A DNA stretch of 64,000 bases from Sinomonas sp. ASV486. Its GTDB lineage: Bacteria; Actinomycetota; Actinomycetes; Actinomycetales; Micrococcaceae. Below are positions 8,046 to 19,900 of the stretch, in pieces. The position numbers and the translations under genes are program-made. The notes under the pieces are model-generated. The model did not search any database and had not been told where the DNA came from. It saw nothing but the letters and a program-made list of their open reading frames with translations. Within the stretch, counting starts at the first letter, position 1; every line of letters begins with the position of its first letter. The DNA is taken from assembly GCF_030908215.1 (NCBI RefSeq), contig NZ_JAVFJK010000016.1, positions 1-64,000 on the forward strand, written 5' to 3'.

Positions 8046-9143
8046 ATGACTCCCACGGAACTCCACGGCCTCAGGATCGCTGTCCTCGACGACTATCAGG
8101 GCGTGGCCCGCGAGCTCGCCGACTGGTCTGGCCTCGAATCGGGCGGCGCCGAGGTGACCATGTTCCGCGAGCATCTCGGGCACGACGACGACGCCGTGGT
8201 CGCCGCGCTGACACCCTTCGACGTGATCGTGGCGATGCGCGAGCGCACCCCGCTGACCGCAAACCGGCTCGAGCGCCTGCCCAACCTCAGGCTCATCGTC
8301 ACGACCGGACGGCGCAACGCCTCGATCGACCTCAAGGCGACCGCCGCGCGGGGCATCCTCGTGAGCCACACGGAGTACCTGCCCTCCCCCGCGGCCGAGC
8401 ACACGTGGGCGCTCATCCACGCGGCCGCGCGGCGTCTCGACGCTGAGCTCGGCGCGGGCGGGTCAGGCTGGACGCACGACGGCGGGTGGCAGACCACCGT
8501 GGGCCGCGGCCTCGATGGCCGGCGGCTGGGACTCCTCGGGCTGGGCAACCTCGGTGCTCGGGTGGCGAAGGTGGGGCTCGCCTTCGGCATGGACGTCGTG
8601 GCGTGGAGCCAGAACCTCACCGACGAGCGGGCAGCGGAGGTGGGCGTGCGCCGGGTCGAGAAGGACGAGCTCTTCGCCAGCTCCGACATCCTCTCGGTGC
8701 ATCTTGTGCTGTCCAAGCGCTCACGCGGCCTCGTCGGCGCTGCGGAGCTGGCGCTCATGAAGCCGGACGCCGTACTCGTCAACACCTCCCGCGGGCCGAT
8801 CATCGACGAGGCCGCGCTGCTCGATGCAGTGGCCGCCGGCCAGATCGGGTGCGCGGCACTGGACGTGTACGACGTCGAGCCCCTCCCCGCCGACCACCCG
8901 CTCCGGACCGCACCGCGCACCGTCCTCACCCCGCACATCGGCTACGTGACGCGCGAGCAGTATGAGATCTTCTACCGTGACGCAGTCGAGGACATCGAGG
9001 CGTGGGCGGCCGGCGCTCCCTTGCGGATCCTGGAGCTGGCAGTCCCGGTTGTTCGCACCGGCGACCTGAAGGAAGACGCCGCGAATCCCCCTCGGCTGAG
9101 CGGCCCGCCCACCACCGAAACCGCGACAGAGCCGAAAGTCTGA
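8046..9143 (+). CDS. D-isomer-specific 2-hydroxyacid dehydrogenase
   Basis: This 365-residue NAD(P)-dependent oxidoreductase of the 3-phosphoglycerate/lactate dehydrogenase superfamily interconverts a 2-oxo acid and a D-2-hydroxy acid. The Rossmann motif GLLGLGNLGARVA and the catalytic trio are visible: Arg in VNTSRGPIIDEAAL, Glu in YDVEPLPADHPL, and His in LTPHIGYVT. There is no regulatory ACT domain, so it is not a canonical SerA. The substrate is not evident. The ATG at 8046 is preferred over the upstream in-frame ATG at 8013, which lies in the operator region. The 40 C-terminal residues are a Pro/Thr-rich tail. Confidence 0.88.
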   Translation: MTPTELHGLRIAVLDDYQGVARELADWSGLESGGAEVTMFREHLGHDDDAVVAALTPFDVIVAMRERTPLTANRLERLPNLRLIVTTGRRNASIDLKATAARGILVSHTEYLPSPAAEHTWALIHAAARRLDAELGAGGSGWTHDGGWQTTVGRGLDGRRLGLLGLGNLGARVAKVGLAFGMDVVAWSQNLTDERAAEVGVRRVEKDELFASSDILSVHLVLSKRSRGLVGAAELALMKPDAVLVNTSRGPIIDEAALLDAVAAGQIGCAALDVYDVEPLPADHPLRTAPRTVLTPHIGYVTREQYEIFYRDAVEDIEAWAAGAPLRILELAVPVVRTGDLKEDAANPPRLSGPPTTETATEPKV

Positions 9144-9196
9144 CAGGAGCACGAGGCCAGCTTCGGCGGCGCGCGCCCAGGGAATAGGCGAGCGCG

Positions 9197-9754
9197 CTAC
9201 TCGGGCTTCTCGAGGGAGAGCGCCACGATCCAGTCCGGCGTCGCGATGCCGCGCCGCTCGTCCACAGTGATGCGGGCCTTCGCCGCCGCAATCTGCACGC
9301 GGCGATCCTCGGGCGAGACTGAGGCGGGCCGGTTCGAGGGCTGTATGCCCGCGTCGGTACGTGCCGACTTCCGCCCGGTCGTGCGTTCCATGGCCATCGC
9401 TTCTGCGTGGCGCGCAGCGTCCGCGTCCTCGAGCGCGTCCTCGGTGCCGATCTCCAGGAAGTCCAGGTCCTCGGGGCTGGCGAGTGGGCTCTGTCCCAGC
9501 CGGTCGATAGCCTGCTGGCCCATCTCGCGGCGCCTGGGCTCCGCTGACATGGAGGCGTCCAGGGCCCACTGTGCCCGCCGCCACCATTCGGCGCGGTTGT
9601 CCGCCAGGCTCCGCTGTTTCAGCGCCCTCCAGGCGATCCAGCCCGCGATGATGGCGGCGAGCAGGGGAGCGTACGGCGCCAGCATCTGCCACCAGGCGGC
9701 GGGGTCGGAGTGGACGATGACGTCGATCGGGCTCGGGCTGGGAGACGGCGGCAC
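9197..9754 (-). CDS. Hypothetical protein with one N-terminal membrane segment
   Basis: This 185-residue protein has a short Pro/Ser-rich N-terminus, one hydrophobic segment at about residues 24-45 (MLAPYAPLLAAIIAGWIAW) and a long charged, helical C-terminal region rich in Glu, Ala and Arg (EDLDFLEIGTEDALEDADAARHAEA). The C-terminal part probably lies in the cytoplasm. I recognise no catalytic motif or family. It is downstream of the DUF4331 gene in the same orientation, but a hairpin separates them. Confidence 0.65.
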   Translation of the reverse strand: MPPSPSPSPIDVIVHSDPAAWWQMLAPYAPLLAAIIAGWIAWRALKQRSLADNRAEWWRRAQWALDASMSAEPRRREMGQQAIDRLGQSPLASPEDLDFLEIGTEDALEDADAARHAEAMAMERTTGRKSARTDAGIQPSNRPASVSPEDRRVQIAAAKARITVDERRGIATPDWIVALSLEKPE

Positions 9755-9794
9755 GGTGCCAGCCTACTGAGCCGTTGCCTTGATCTCGGCGATC

Positions 9795-9825
9795 GCTCCG
9801 GGCGGGCCGCACGGCGAGCCGGAGC
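9795..9825 (-). terminator. Hairpin immediately after the DUF4331 stop
   Basis: A 7-bp GC stem (9795-9801 with 9819-9825) begins at the base following the stop codon at 9826. It is a plausible transcription terminator, but short and without a U-tract. Confidence 0.45.
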
Positions 9826-10755
9826 TCAAAGGTGGTGCGGGGCGCCGAGGTAGGGGAAGCGTGGCAGCAAGTCTGAGTGCGCCGGGATCCTGGCGGAGGC
9901 CAGCAGCGGCGCTCGGGTGAGGATCTCGACGGCGGTCGCAACGACGTCGTCGGTGGGCCGCCGGCCGTTCGGGAAGCCCGCGGACTCCGTGCAGTCATAG
10001 GAGAGAACGTCCGGCACCCAATCCTTCGCCAGGCCCATGGCCTCGGCCTCGGTGTAGCCCATGGCCCGGAAGTTCTGCGCATACCGGTCGAGGTAGTGCT
10101 CGCGCTGTTGGGCCGGCCCGACCGTCTGGAAGACCTCCGGCTCGGGCCGGAACACGTTGTTCCCCGGGCGTCCTGCTTGGTTCAGGACGTGCTGGCTGCT
10201 CAGCCCGACCGTCCTGGCCCAGACCGCGATCCGGCTCTCACCGGCGAGGGAGTCGTTCGGGATCTCGAGCGCAATCGAGAACACGTCCTTGTCGGCGAAG
10301 TAGTCCCGGCCCGTCCATTGCATACCGTTGGCGAAGCCGTCCCGGTCGGCGAAGAAGGGGTCGCTCCGCGGCCCGGCGAAGAGCCTGTGGCCCTGCTCCT
10401 CGGCAATATCCGCCAAGTGGCCGTCCGAGACAGCCACGCCGTGGAAGAACGAAGCCCCGATGCGCCCGGTGCCTCGCGCGTCGGGTCCGGTAGACCTGAG
10501 CACGGAGGCGCCCCAGCGGCCGTCTCCGGCGCGATTGAACAGGATGTGGAATGCGAGGTCTGCCTCGAGGTCGCCGTCGAGGTCGAACTTGAGCTCGTAG
10601 CTGACACGTGCGTCGACGGGGTCGGCGGCGGGCGTGAGCTCGGGGTGCACGTTCAGGATGACGGCCGTGCGGGCCCGGTCCTCGCTGGACTGGAACACGA
10701 ACAGGTCGGTGATGTCGTGGCGGGGATCGCCCTCGGGGAGGTCGTTGTGGTGCAC
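9826..10755 (-). CDS. DUF4331 family protein
   Basis: The 309-residue product opens with HHNDLPEGDPRHDITDLFVFQS, the N-terminus typical of DUF4331 proteins, and continues with alternating beta-strands such as YELKFDLDGDLEADLAFHILF and FSIALEIPNDSLAGESRIAVWAR. The family has no established function. No signal peptide is seen here, unlike many homologues. The start is a GTG at 10755 with GAAAGGGG about nine bases upstream. The frame is open further upstream to 11148, but that part is antisense shadow of the giant gene. Confidence 0.8.
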   Translation of the reverse strand: MHHNDLPEGDPRHDITDLFVFQSSEDRARTAVILNVHPELTPAADPVDARVSYELKFDLDGDLEADLAFHILFNRAGDGRWGASVLRSTGPDARGTGRIGASFFHGVAVSDGHLADIAEEQGHRLFAGPRSDPFFADRDGFANGMQWTGRDYFADKDVFSIALEIPNDSLAGESRIAVWARTVGLSSQHVLNQAGRPGNNVFRPEPEVFQTVGPAQQREHYLDRYAQNFRAMGYTEAEAMGLAKDWVPDVLSYDCTESAGFPNGRRPTDDVVATAVEILTRAPLLASARIPAHSDLLPRFPYLGAPHHL

Positions 10756-10881
10756 TGAGCAGCCCCTTTCCTCCCGGACAGTGAACCACCGGGCCCCAGG
10801 AGCCGCAATCCCCCCGCGCGACACCTTCTCTTGGGGCCGCCCGGTCGTGGGACTCCTCGGCCGGGCGGGTAGCGTCCTCCC

Positions 10882-10968
10882 ATGGCGCTTGATGGAGCCA
10901 GCCGGGCATTCCTCGCCGCACTGGCGGAGGCCGCCGATCCGCCCGCACAGGTCGCGAGGATGAGCTAG
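10882..10968 (+). pseudogene. Possible remnant of an alpha/beta-hydrolase N-terminus
   Basis: An ATG at 10882 opens a 28-codon frame, MALDGASRAFLAALAEAAD and nine more residues, stopping at a TAG at 10966-10968. The pattern MALDxxxRAFLxALAxA resembles the first ~25 residues of actinobacterial acetyl-hydrolase/lipase proteins. Nothing resembling the rest of such a protein follows, because the last base of the giant gene's stop is within it. It may be the scar of a rearrangement. It has no clear Shine-Dalgarno and the match is short, so chance is possible. Confidence 0.3.
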
Positions 10969-13900
10969 GTGACTGTGAACGTCGTCTGGCTCACGGTGTG
11001 GGGTCGGTCGATCTGTTTGGGGATCTGCAGGTACGCGACGCACGTGCTGCCCGACGGCGGGTAGATGGGCGGCGTCCTGCCGGTGCCGTCCGCGCCGATG
11101 ACGACCGTCAGCGTGGTTCCGTATACAACCACGCCGTTGACGCTGCACACGACCATGACCTGGTAGAAGTCCCGGTTGTTCGCGCCCGTGACCCGGAAGT
11201 ACACGCCACCCGTCGACGTGATGGCGCTGCCGCCGGAGGCGGAGACCGCCGTGATGGTCGCCCCGCTCGTGGTGCTCGCGGCAGTGCTCGTGGTCGAGGC
11301 CGTGCCCGTTGTCGACGTCGAACTGGTCGCGCTGGTCGTGCTCGCCGACGTCGTGTTCGCGGCCGGGTAGAGTGCGGGAGCCCAGCTCGCCGAGCTCGCG
11401 GCGACCACCGGTGTTGCCGTCGTAGTGGTCGCGCCGGCCGGGGGCGCGATCGCGCTCGTGATGGTCACGGCCGCGAACCCGCGGGCGAGGTTGTAGCCGG
11501 CGACCGGGAGAATCTGGATCCAGAAGAACTCGGTGGGCTCGTAGACGCTGCTCCCGTTCACGGTGACCTTGATGGTCGCGCTCGTGGCACCGGCAGCCAC
11601 GGTGACCGTCCCGGACTGGGCAGGGTAGTCCCCCGCCGCGATCGTGGCCACGGGTCCATCGAGCGTCGTCCAGCTCAGGGTGAGCAGGCTGGTCGGCGCG
11701 GCCGAGAGCGTGATGGTGAGGGTCGCCGTCGTGCTTCCGCTGGCGGGCGCGGTCACGGACACGTCCGCGATCGAGATCGTGGGCAGCGGAGCGGGCGCCC
11801 CGGCGAAGACCTGGTCGTCGGTCATGAAGCGGAACGAGTCGAATGAGGCCGTTCCGGTCGCGGCCAGCGTGCCGACCCGGCCGTCGGTCACGGCTGCGTT
11901 GAAGATGTAGCTGCCGAGGAAGCTTCCGTTGAGCGTCACGGAGGCGACGGTGCCCTTGAGGACGAGGTCGAGCGTGTAGTCCTTCCCCGCTACGAGCGTC
12001 GCGGCAAAGGCCTGCTGGACCTGCCAGCCGCGCCGTGGATCCACGTGGCCCACTATCACGCGCTGGCCCGCGACATCGAGCGCGGCGAACTTGAAGTCGT
12101 TAGGCGCATACTCGTCGAACACGATGCCGGCGGTGCCGCTCGTGTTCAGGACCCCGACGACCTCGACGTAGGAGGTCGGGTCGATGAGCTGGCTCTGCGG
12201 GGTGTACGACGTGATGGAGACGGCGGGCGCGGCGCCCGCGCTCACGGCCGTGCCGTACCGGCCGTAGGCAGTGTTCCAGATGCCCGTCTGGTCTGCGGTG
12301 AACCAGTCCGCGGCGCCGCTGTCGAAGAAGCTCGTGCGGTCGAGCGAGACCTGCGGCGGGAGGACTTGGAGGGCGATGTTGTCGATCATGCCCTGAGAAT
12401 TGTTCGACCCGAAGCCGAGGAAGCCCTTGTTGAGGCCCACCTGCGTTCCGTCGGACAGGGTCCTGGGCGCGAACGTGTAGCTGAACGCCTTGGTCCCGTT
12501 GATCGTCACGGTCACCGCTGTGCCGTTCACGGCCACCAGGAGGTCGTAGAACGTGCCCGGCGTGAGGGAGCCGGTGACTGCGCCCTGCGAGTCGTACCAC
12601 CAGCCGCCGGCGTCCCGGTGCCCGATGACCATCTTGTTGATCGAGTCGTCGATGCCGGCGAACTTGAAGTCCGTGGGGCTCCAGTAGTCGAAGATGACAA
12701 ACGAGTTCGCCTTCCACCCGGCGGTCGGCTTCTGGACGGAGATCTGCGCCCGGACCTCGTAGTAGGTCGGCAAGTACGCGTCGTTGTACCACACCGCCGC
12801 AGCATCCTGGCCGAGCGAGGTTGCGGCCACTTGGAGTGCGCCGTTGGCCACCACGAACGAGCCCGAGTCGACGGCGAAGCCCTGCGTGGTGCCTCCGTTG
12901 AAGTCGGCCGAGCGGAGCACGTCACGCTTGCCGCCGGGCAGGTTGCCGGCCTGCGGGTCCGTGGGCCCGCCGGTCTGCTGCTGCCAGAGGCCGTGGTCGT
13001 GCTGCGTGATGAGGCCGAGCTCGCCGTCGGGCTCGCCGTTGCGTGCCGGATCGTCGCCCGTGTCGGTCGCCCGTGTCGGGTCCGCGCCCTGGGCGCGCGA
13101 GAGGGCGTAGAGGAACTCGGGCAGCTGCGGCTCGACCTGGCGGGACACGGTCGCGATGCCGAACGGCGCGAACGGGACGATGTACGAGTTGAACTCGCCG
13201 ACCCAGTCGATGAGGCGGTCGCCGCCGGTGTTGCCGATCAGGATGTCGAGGCCGCCGCCGCCGAACGCACGGTCCTCGAAGCTCGAGTTCGGGCCGTCCG
13301 GGACGTCGTTGAGGCCGTAGCTCGTACCGCTCGTCAGGTCGTCGTCTGCCTGGAGGAGGTCGTTGCCGAGGCCGCCGTAGAGCGTGTCGTTGCCTGTGCC
13401 GCCCACGAGCCAGTCGTTGCCGAGGTCTCCGAAGAGGACGTCGTTGCCGTCCGAGGCCACGGTTCCGGTCTTGATGCAGTTGCCCTGGTTGTCGACGCCG
13501 AGGCACGCGGTGACGGGATCGCCGAGAGTCGGATCGTTGTTGAGGAAGAACTGCATGTCCTTCGGCGGCGGGCCGCCCTTCCACACGGATCCGTCCGGGT
13601 TGAACAGGATGATGCGGCGCGGATCGTACTCGTCGTAGAGGAGGAACTCGCCCAGCCGGCTGGCAACGTGGTGGTTGGAGTGCCACGCGTTCGTGTCCGC
13701 GCCGAAGTGGAGGACGTCGCCCGGGTTCCACGGGTGGTTGAAGTCGGTCCGGGTCACGCCCACGGGGTTGCCATTGGCGTCGAAGGCCTGGACGTAGCTC
13801 GTGGCGAGGGCCTCGGAGCCGCTCATCGCGTCGTCGCCGGCCCCGCCGTGCAGCTGGTCGTTGCCGAGGCCGCCGAAGATCACGTCGTCGGAGTTGTTCG

Positions 13901-16900
13901 GGTCGTAGTTGGGGTTTGTGGAGCCGGCCGAGCGCGGGGTGAGGTCGAACGGCGTCTCGTCCACGGCGGTCGCCAGCGCGCCCGCCCGGTTGATGATGGC
14001 CTGCTGGACCTGGCCCGGCGTGTAGATGTACTCGTCGAGCACGTTGCCGTTCGAGATGCGCGTATTCGGGTCCGTGGGCAGGAGGGTCAGGGCGCCGTAG
14101 AGGGGCTCGGAGTAACAGCCGGCGCTGTTCGGGGCGCAGCCGTTCGCGACCCATGCGGATCCATTCCAGGTGACGCCGGTGGCGCTGTTGCGGCTCGTGA
14201 AGATCCGCCCGTCGTCGCCGAGTACGGTGTCGTCCCCGGAGCCGCCAGAGATCCAGTCGTTGCCCCAGCCGCCGATGATCTGGTCGTTCTGCGCGTCGCC
14301 GAACGCGATGTCGCTGCCCGGGCCCGAGTAGATCGTGTCGTCGCCGGACTCGCCGTGGGTCTCGTTGACGCCGCCGATGTCGTAGATGCGGCACGCCGGG
14401 TTGTAGACGGGGTTGCCGTTGGCGTCGAGGGACGGGGCGCACGCGGCGAGGTACTGGGCGAACAGGTCGCTGTGGGCGCCGTTGGCCAAGACGGGGCTGC
14501 AGACGGGCTGGGTGGGCGAGGTGTTGCACGTCGCCGCAGAGAGCGACGCTGCGCTGAAGAACAGGTCCGGCCGGAAGTCGGGGCCGCCGGGGGTGTAGTC
14601 CAGCAGGCTGACCCCGCGGACCACCTGCTGCCCGTCGGCGTTGTACTTGCAGGAGACCGGCCGCCCGGTCGCATCAACGGTGCAGCGCGACGTGTCGTAC
14701 GTGTCCCAGTTGTACGTCACATACCGCATCGTGTCGGGGTTGCTCAGCTGCACGTGGCAGTCTCCGGCCTTGCCGATGGCTGTCGCGGCCATGCAACCGG
14801 CCGTGTCCGTGCCGTTAATGCCCACGATCCGCACGATGTCCCCGTTCGCGCCCACGACGGTGTCCGCGTCGCGCGAGTGGATGTCGCGGGCGAGCGTGCC
14901 GTCCGCGAGCTGCCGGTTCGCGGTCGCGTTGAGCCCGCCGACCTCGCCGACCTCGTTGTTGAGGTCGATCTGCGTGCCGGCTCCGCCGAAGATGAGGTTC
15001 TTGCCGAGGTCGCCGACGACGGCGCTCGAGGCAGTGTAGATCGGGTTGCCGTAAGCGTCGGGCGTCACCGTGTAAGAGCCGCCGTCCGGCCGCTGGTACG
15101 GGTTCGTCAGGCTGTAGAAGTCGGAGTTGCCGCCGACGAGGTCGTCCTGGCCGAGACCGCCGAAGATCACATCGTTGCCCGCGTTGCCCTCGATGTAGTC
15201 GGAGCCGTCCGTGGCGCGCTCGACCGAGGGGTAGACCGTGAGCGGGCCGACGGGATCGCAGATGACCGTGCCGGGGGCACCGGTGCAGCCGGTCGGAGTG
15301 CGGAAGGCGGAGACGCGCTGGAGGATAGACGTCGGGCTTCCGGGAGCAATCCAGTCGATAGAGCCGTCGCCCTGGATCGTGTCGTCGCCCATCTGGCCGA
15401 GGATCACGTCGTTGGCGGCGCCGCCGGCCATGTAGTCGTTGCCCCAGCTGCCAAGCCACTTCTGGCCGTCGTCGGCGCCGAAGTCCTGCCAGAGGTTGGA
15501 GACCTTGTACTCGGCCCACCACGGGACGTCATTGGCGGTGCGGTAGTTCTGGGCGATGCCGTTGGTCAGGAGCGCGCCGGAGTTGTAGGCGTCCACATTT
15601 CCGCCGCAGGGGTTCACGCGGTCGGAGCGGCTGTACAGGAGCGTGCCGCACAGCGACTGGAAGCGCCCGTTGGTCCAGTCGCGGTAAGAGCGCTGGATCG
15701 AGACGTTGTCGCCGAAGAGCATGTCGTTCTGGCCGCCGCCGTCGATCGCGTCGTTGCCCGGGCCGCCGATGAGCATGTCGCGTCCCGAGCCGCCGTAGAC
15801 CCAGTCGTCGTCGCCGTTCTGGAGGGCCTTCGAGTCGACGCTCAGGACGCCGATGCCACCGTCGAGCGGACTGCCGGCCACACCCAAACCTCCGGTAAGG
15901 AGGGTCGTCTGGATCTTCTGGAGCTTGCCAGGTACGGGCTTGGTCGTGTCGCGAGCGCCGGAGACGTCCTGGGTGATGACGCCGAGGTCGCCGAAGACGA
16001 TGTTGTCGTCCTGGCCGATCGTGATGCCGTTCACGCCCGGGAGCGTGCCGGCCCCCGCGCCGTACAGGAGGTCGGGTGCGGCCTTGAGGAGGTCGCGGTC
16101 GGGGTACTGGGCGGCCGGGTAGCCCGCGGGGCCGTTGCCGACCGTCGCGACGGTGAGGACGCGCGTGATGAGGTCCACGTTGAAGCCAGAGTCGCCGTAG
16201 ACCATGTTCTGGCCCCGCTCGCCGAAGACCGAGTCCGACCCGGAGCCGCCCGCGATCTGGTCGCCGGTCTGCGAGCCGATGAGCACGTCGTCGCCGGCCC
16301 CGCCGTACATCGTGACGCCGATCGAGAGGAGGTTCCCAGACCCGTCCGTGCCCGTGAGCGCGTGCGCGTCGATCACGTCGTTGCCGCTGAACTGGAAGGG
16401 GTTCGCCAGCGGGAAGATGAAGAACGGGGCGCTGTTTCCGACCCGGTTGAGCACGACGACGCTGTACACGCCCGTGATGGGGGTGGTCGAGGACGTGACG
16501 GGGAACGCGGGGCCGGCCGGGAAGTCAGCAAGTGTGAGGGCCAGGTTCAGGCTGATCACGGTCGCGGTGACGGCCCTGACGATGCCCACGTACTGGGAGA
16601 CGGCCGTGACAGTAAGCGTCTGCCACGGCATCGGGGCGATGACCGGGCCGTTGAGGAGCATGGTCGTGCGGGTCGCGTCGAACCCGGTGACGGTCCAGAC
16701 GCCCTGGACGCCGGAAACCGTGACCTGCATGCCGGTGCCGAAGTGCAGGTCCCACGTGCCGGAGGCGAGCGTGAGCCGGTCGGTGCCGCGCAGGATCGCG
16801 GCCGTCTGCGCGAACGGGCTCGCGAGGCTCAGCGCGAGCTCCTGGCCCACGGCGAAGCCGTCGTGGAGGAACGAGCCGCTGCCCGTGCCGCTGGCGGCAG

Positions 16901-19900
16901 GGTTGAGCGTGACCGTGCCCGTGTGGCCGTCCGGCGTGAGGGCGAGCGTGACGTTCGCGCCCTCGATGTGCGGCATCGGCTTCGGCCCGAAGTTGTGCAG
17001 CGTGAGGTGCGTCGGGTCGCCACCGTACCAGACGCCGTCCTGGGACGTGTCGCCGTAGAGGACGAGCGGCGAGGCCGGGCCGCCGCCGCCCGTGACGTTG
17101 ATCGAGTCTCCGCCGATCCGGACCGCGCTCACGGTGCCGCTCCACGGCACCGACGTTGCGGAGGCCGTGAGGGCTCCGCCGTTGACCGTGATCGTGCCGG
17201 CCACGGGGTCGATCGCCGTGATGATGCGGTACCCGTCGACCCCGTCGATCCGCACGAGCATGCCGACCGTGAGTCCCGAGCCGGCCAGCGCACCGGCGGG
17301 CAGGCCCGCGAAGGCGACCGTGCCGCCGTCGGCCGTCGGGGTGATCGAACCGGTGACCGCACCGCCCGTAGCAGCCCAGAGGCCGCTCACGCGGCTCACG
17401 ACGCCGGCCAGTGCACCCGGGGTGAGCGCCGCGCCGTCGACGATCATCACCGCGCCGTCGGACGGGTTGCCGTCCGCGTTGGGCGAGGCGCTGTTGGCGA
17501 ACTGGACGATCGTGCGGACACCGACCCCCGGGATGAAGACCTGCTGGCCGGCGCGGAAGCCGAGGGCCTGCCACGCTTGGCCGTTGGAAAGGAGGATGCC
17601 GTTTCCTGGGACCACGCTCAGCATGCACAGGACCGTAGTGCCGACCGTGCCGCAGCCCGTCGCCGGGCTCCAGCCCGCCGGGAGCTGGGTGCGGGGTACG
17701 CCGAGGCCTGCCGAGAGGTCGTCGACCACCGAGACCGAGCCCGTGTACGGGCCGCCGGTGAGTGCGGCGCCGCCGGCCGTGGCCGGGGCGAGGAGCATGA
17801 CGTCGCCGGGCAGGGTGCCCGGGTTGCCGCTGCTCGCGAAGCCGGTGACCGTGTAGAGGCGGCCGTCGGGGCCCTCAACGAGCTGGCCCGCGTGGAAGGC
17901 GAGGTCAGTCCAGGCCAGGCCGTCCTGGCGGATCAGTCCGCTGCCGCCCGCGCCCGAGTACACGGCGAACGTGCCCTTGACGATGAGCGGGCTGTTGCCG
18001 CCCCCGTGGACGGCCGTGATGCCGCCGTGGTGCGCGAGCTCGCCGCGCATTCCGGTGATCGGGTTGATGTCGCCGCCCTGGACGAGCGTGGACTGGATGT
18101 TGAACGTGTCGTTGCCGGCGCCGAGCATGATGTTGAGGATCTCGATGGTCGAGAGCGCGCCGTCGGTTGAGTACTGGCCGGTGTTCGGATCGAACGTGAG
18201 CGAGCCGTAGCTGATGCCGCCCGGGAAGACGAGGGGCTCGCCCCAGGGCAGGCGGTGCGTGACCGGGTCGGCGAGGTTGGAGAAGTCCAGGCCCGGGCCC
18301 ATGTTGAGCCCGGTGACGGCCGTCGAGGTCAGGTTGCCGGTGAGGTTCTGGCGGCTGCCGTCGTCGTAGATGTTCAGGGTGTCGATCTGCTGCCACTCCG
18401 GCGCCTGGGCCGCGACGCGGAACGGCGGCATGTTGCCCTCGCCGGGCAGGAGGATCGCGGCCTTGAGCGAGCGGTCGGAGGCTGTGGTGCCGCCCTCGAC
18501 CGAGAGGGGTCCGCGGATCTGGTCGAGCCGATGGGCCTGCTTCGGGAACGTCATGATGTTCCCGCGGCCGGCGGGGACCACCCAGTTGACGTCCGCTACC
18601 AGGTTGACGGCCTGCGGGATCCACCAGTTCGACGTCGTGAAGGTCACGGACGCGGCCCACTGGGTGAGCGTGGCGAGCGGGTCCACGGCTGCGGGCTTCG
18701 CGGTGGAGGTGAAGTACAGGACGTTGAGGGTGCCGCCGTTGGCCGAGGCGAAGCGCTGGATCTTGTAGAACGCCGGGTCTCCGGAGACCTTGACGACCAT
18801 GCCCTCGGTGAAGCCGGAGTCGAGCCAGCTCGAGCCGTCGGTGCGCGTCAGGGCGCCCGCGACCGGATCGTAGGAGAGCGTGTGGCCTGTTGTGCCGGTG
18901 AAGACGCCCGCGTCGGCCAGCTGGCTGATGATGACGTTCTTGAACGGGTTGGCCCTGAGGGAGCGGTCCACAGGGAGTACCCGGTCGAGGGTCAGCGTCG
19001 ACGTGGTGAGGTTGACGATCTGGTAGTCGGCGTCGTCGGCCGTTCCCGTGCCGGAGATGCGGATCTTCTGCCCGATCCGGAAGCCCTCGTCGAGGAAGCT
19101 GCCCAGGTCCGAGCCGTTGCCGCGGGTCACCGTGCTGGCGGAGACGTTGATGACGCCGATGAACGCCTGGGCCGCGCGCTGGCCGCCGTAGGCCGCATAG
19201 TTCGCACCGCCGAACGTCGTCACGTCGACCTGGCCGTCGGTGAGGGCGAAGACGGTCACGTTCGCGGTCGGGGCGGAGTTGAGGCGGAGCGTGTACGAGT
19301 CGCCGGGGCCGGGGACCGTGCAGGCGGTGTTGCCACAGGCCTGGACGAGGGTCGAGCCGTCGGACTGCTGCACGTACACGCCGGGAGCCTTGTCGCTGAT
19401 GACCTGGACGTCGACGCGGGAGCTGATGCGGGACCGCGCGGCGAGGTAGGAGCCGTCCGTGGTGGAGGGGTCGACCGTCATGATGATCGCGGTGTTGTGG
19501 GGGTCCATCGGGGCGATGATCGTGCGCGCGTGGACGCTGACGACGACCGGCAGGTACCAGTTGGTGCTGTCGAACGTCGCGGTGTAGACATACGGGGTCG
19601 CGCCGCACGCGGTCGGGTCGGTGAACGCCGCACCGGACTGGAGGCCGAAGCGGCCGTCGGCGCTCGTGAGGCACACCATATTGTCACTGGGCACGATCCG
19701 GACCACCACGGTCTTGCCCAGCGCCGGGGCCATCGCGAGCTGGACGGTCATCTGGTCGGCGGCCTCGGTAACTACCGGTGAGACAGTGCCTGCCAGGACC
19801 GTCGTGTCGTTGTCGAGGTGGCCGGTCGTCGGGTCGGTCTGGCCGATGAGGATGTCGGCCTGGTCGTTGTCGTAGACCGTCGCCTCGACGTTGCGGACGA

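Noticed and set aside
9826-11148. 440-codon version of the DUF4331 gene
   Set aside because: The upstream part overlaps the giant gene's 3' end out of frame; the GTG at 10755 has a Shine-Dalgarno and the family N-terminus.
12045-18170. 2,041-codon open frame on the plus strand
   Set aside because: It lies antisense to the giant gene; the translation is rich in Arg, Val, Ala and Glu without domains, as expected from the mirror frame of high-GC coding DNA.
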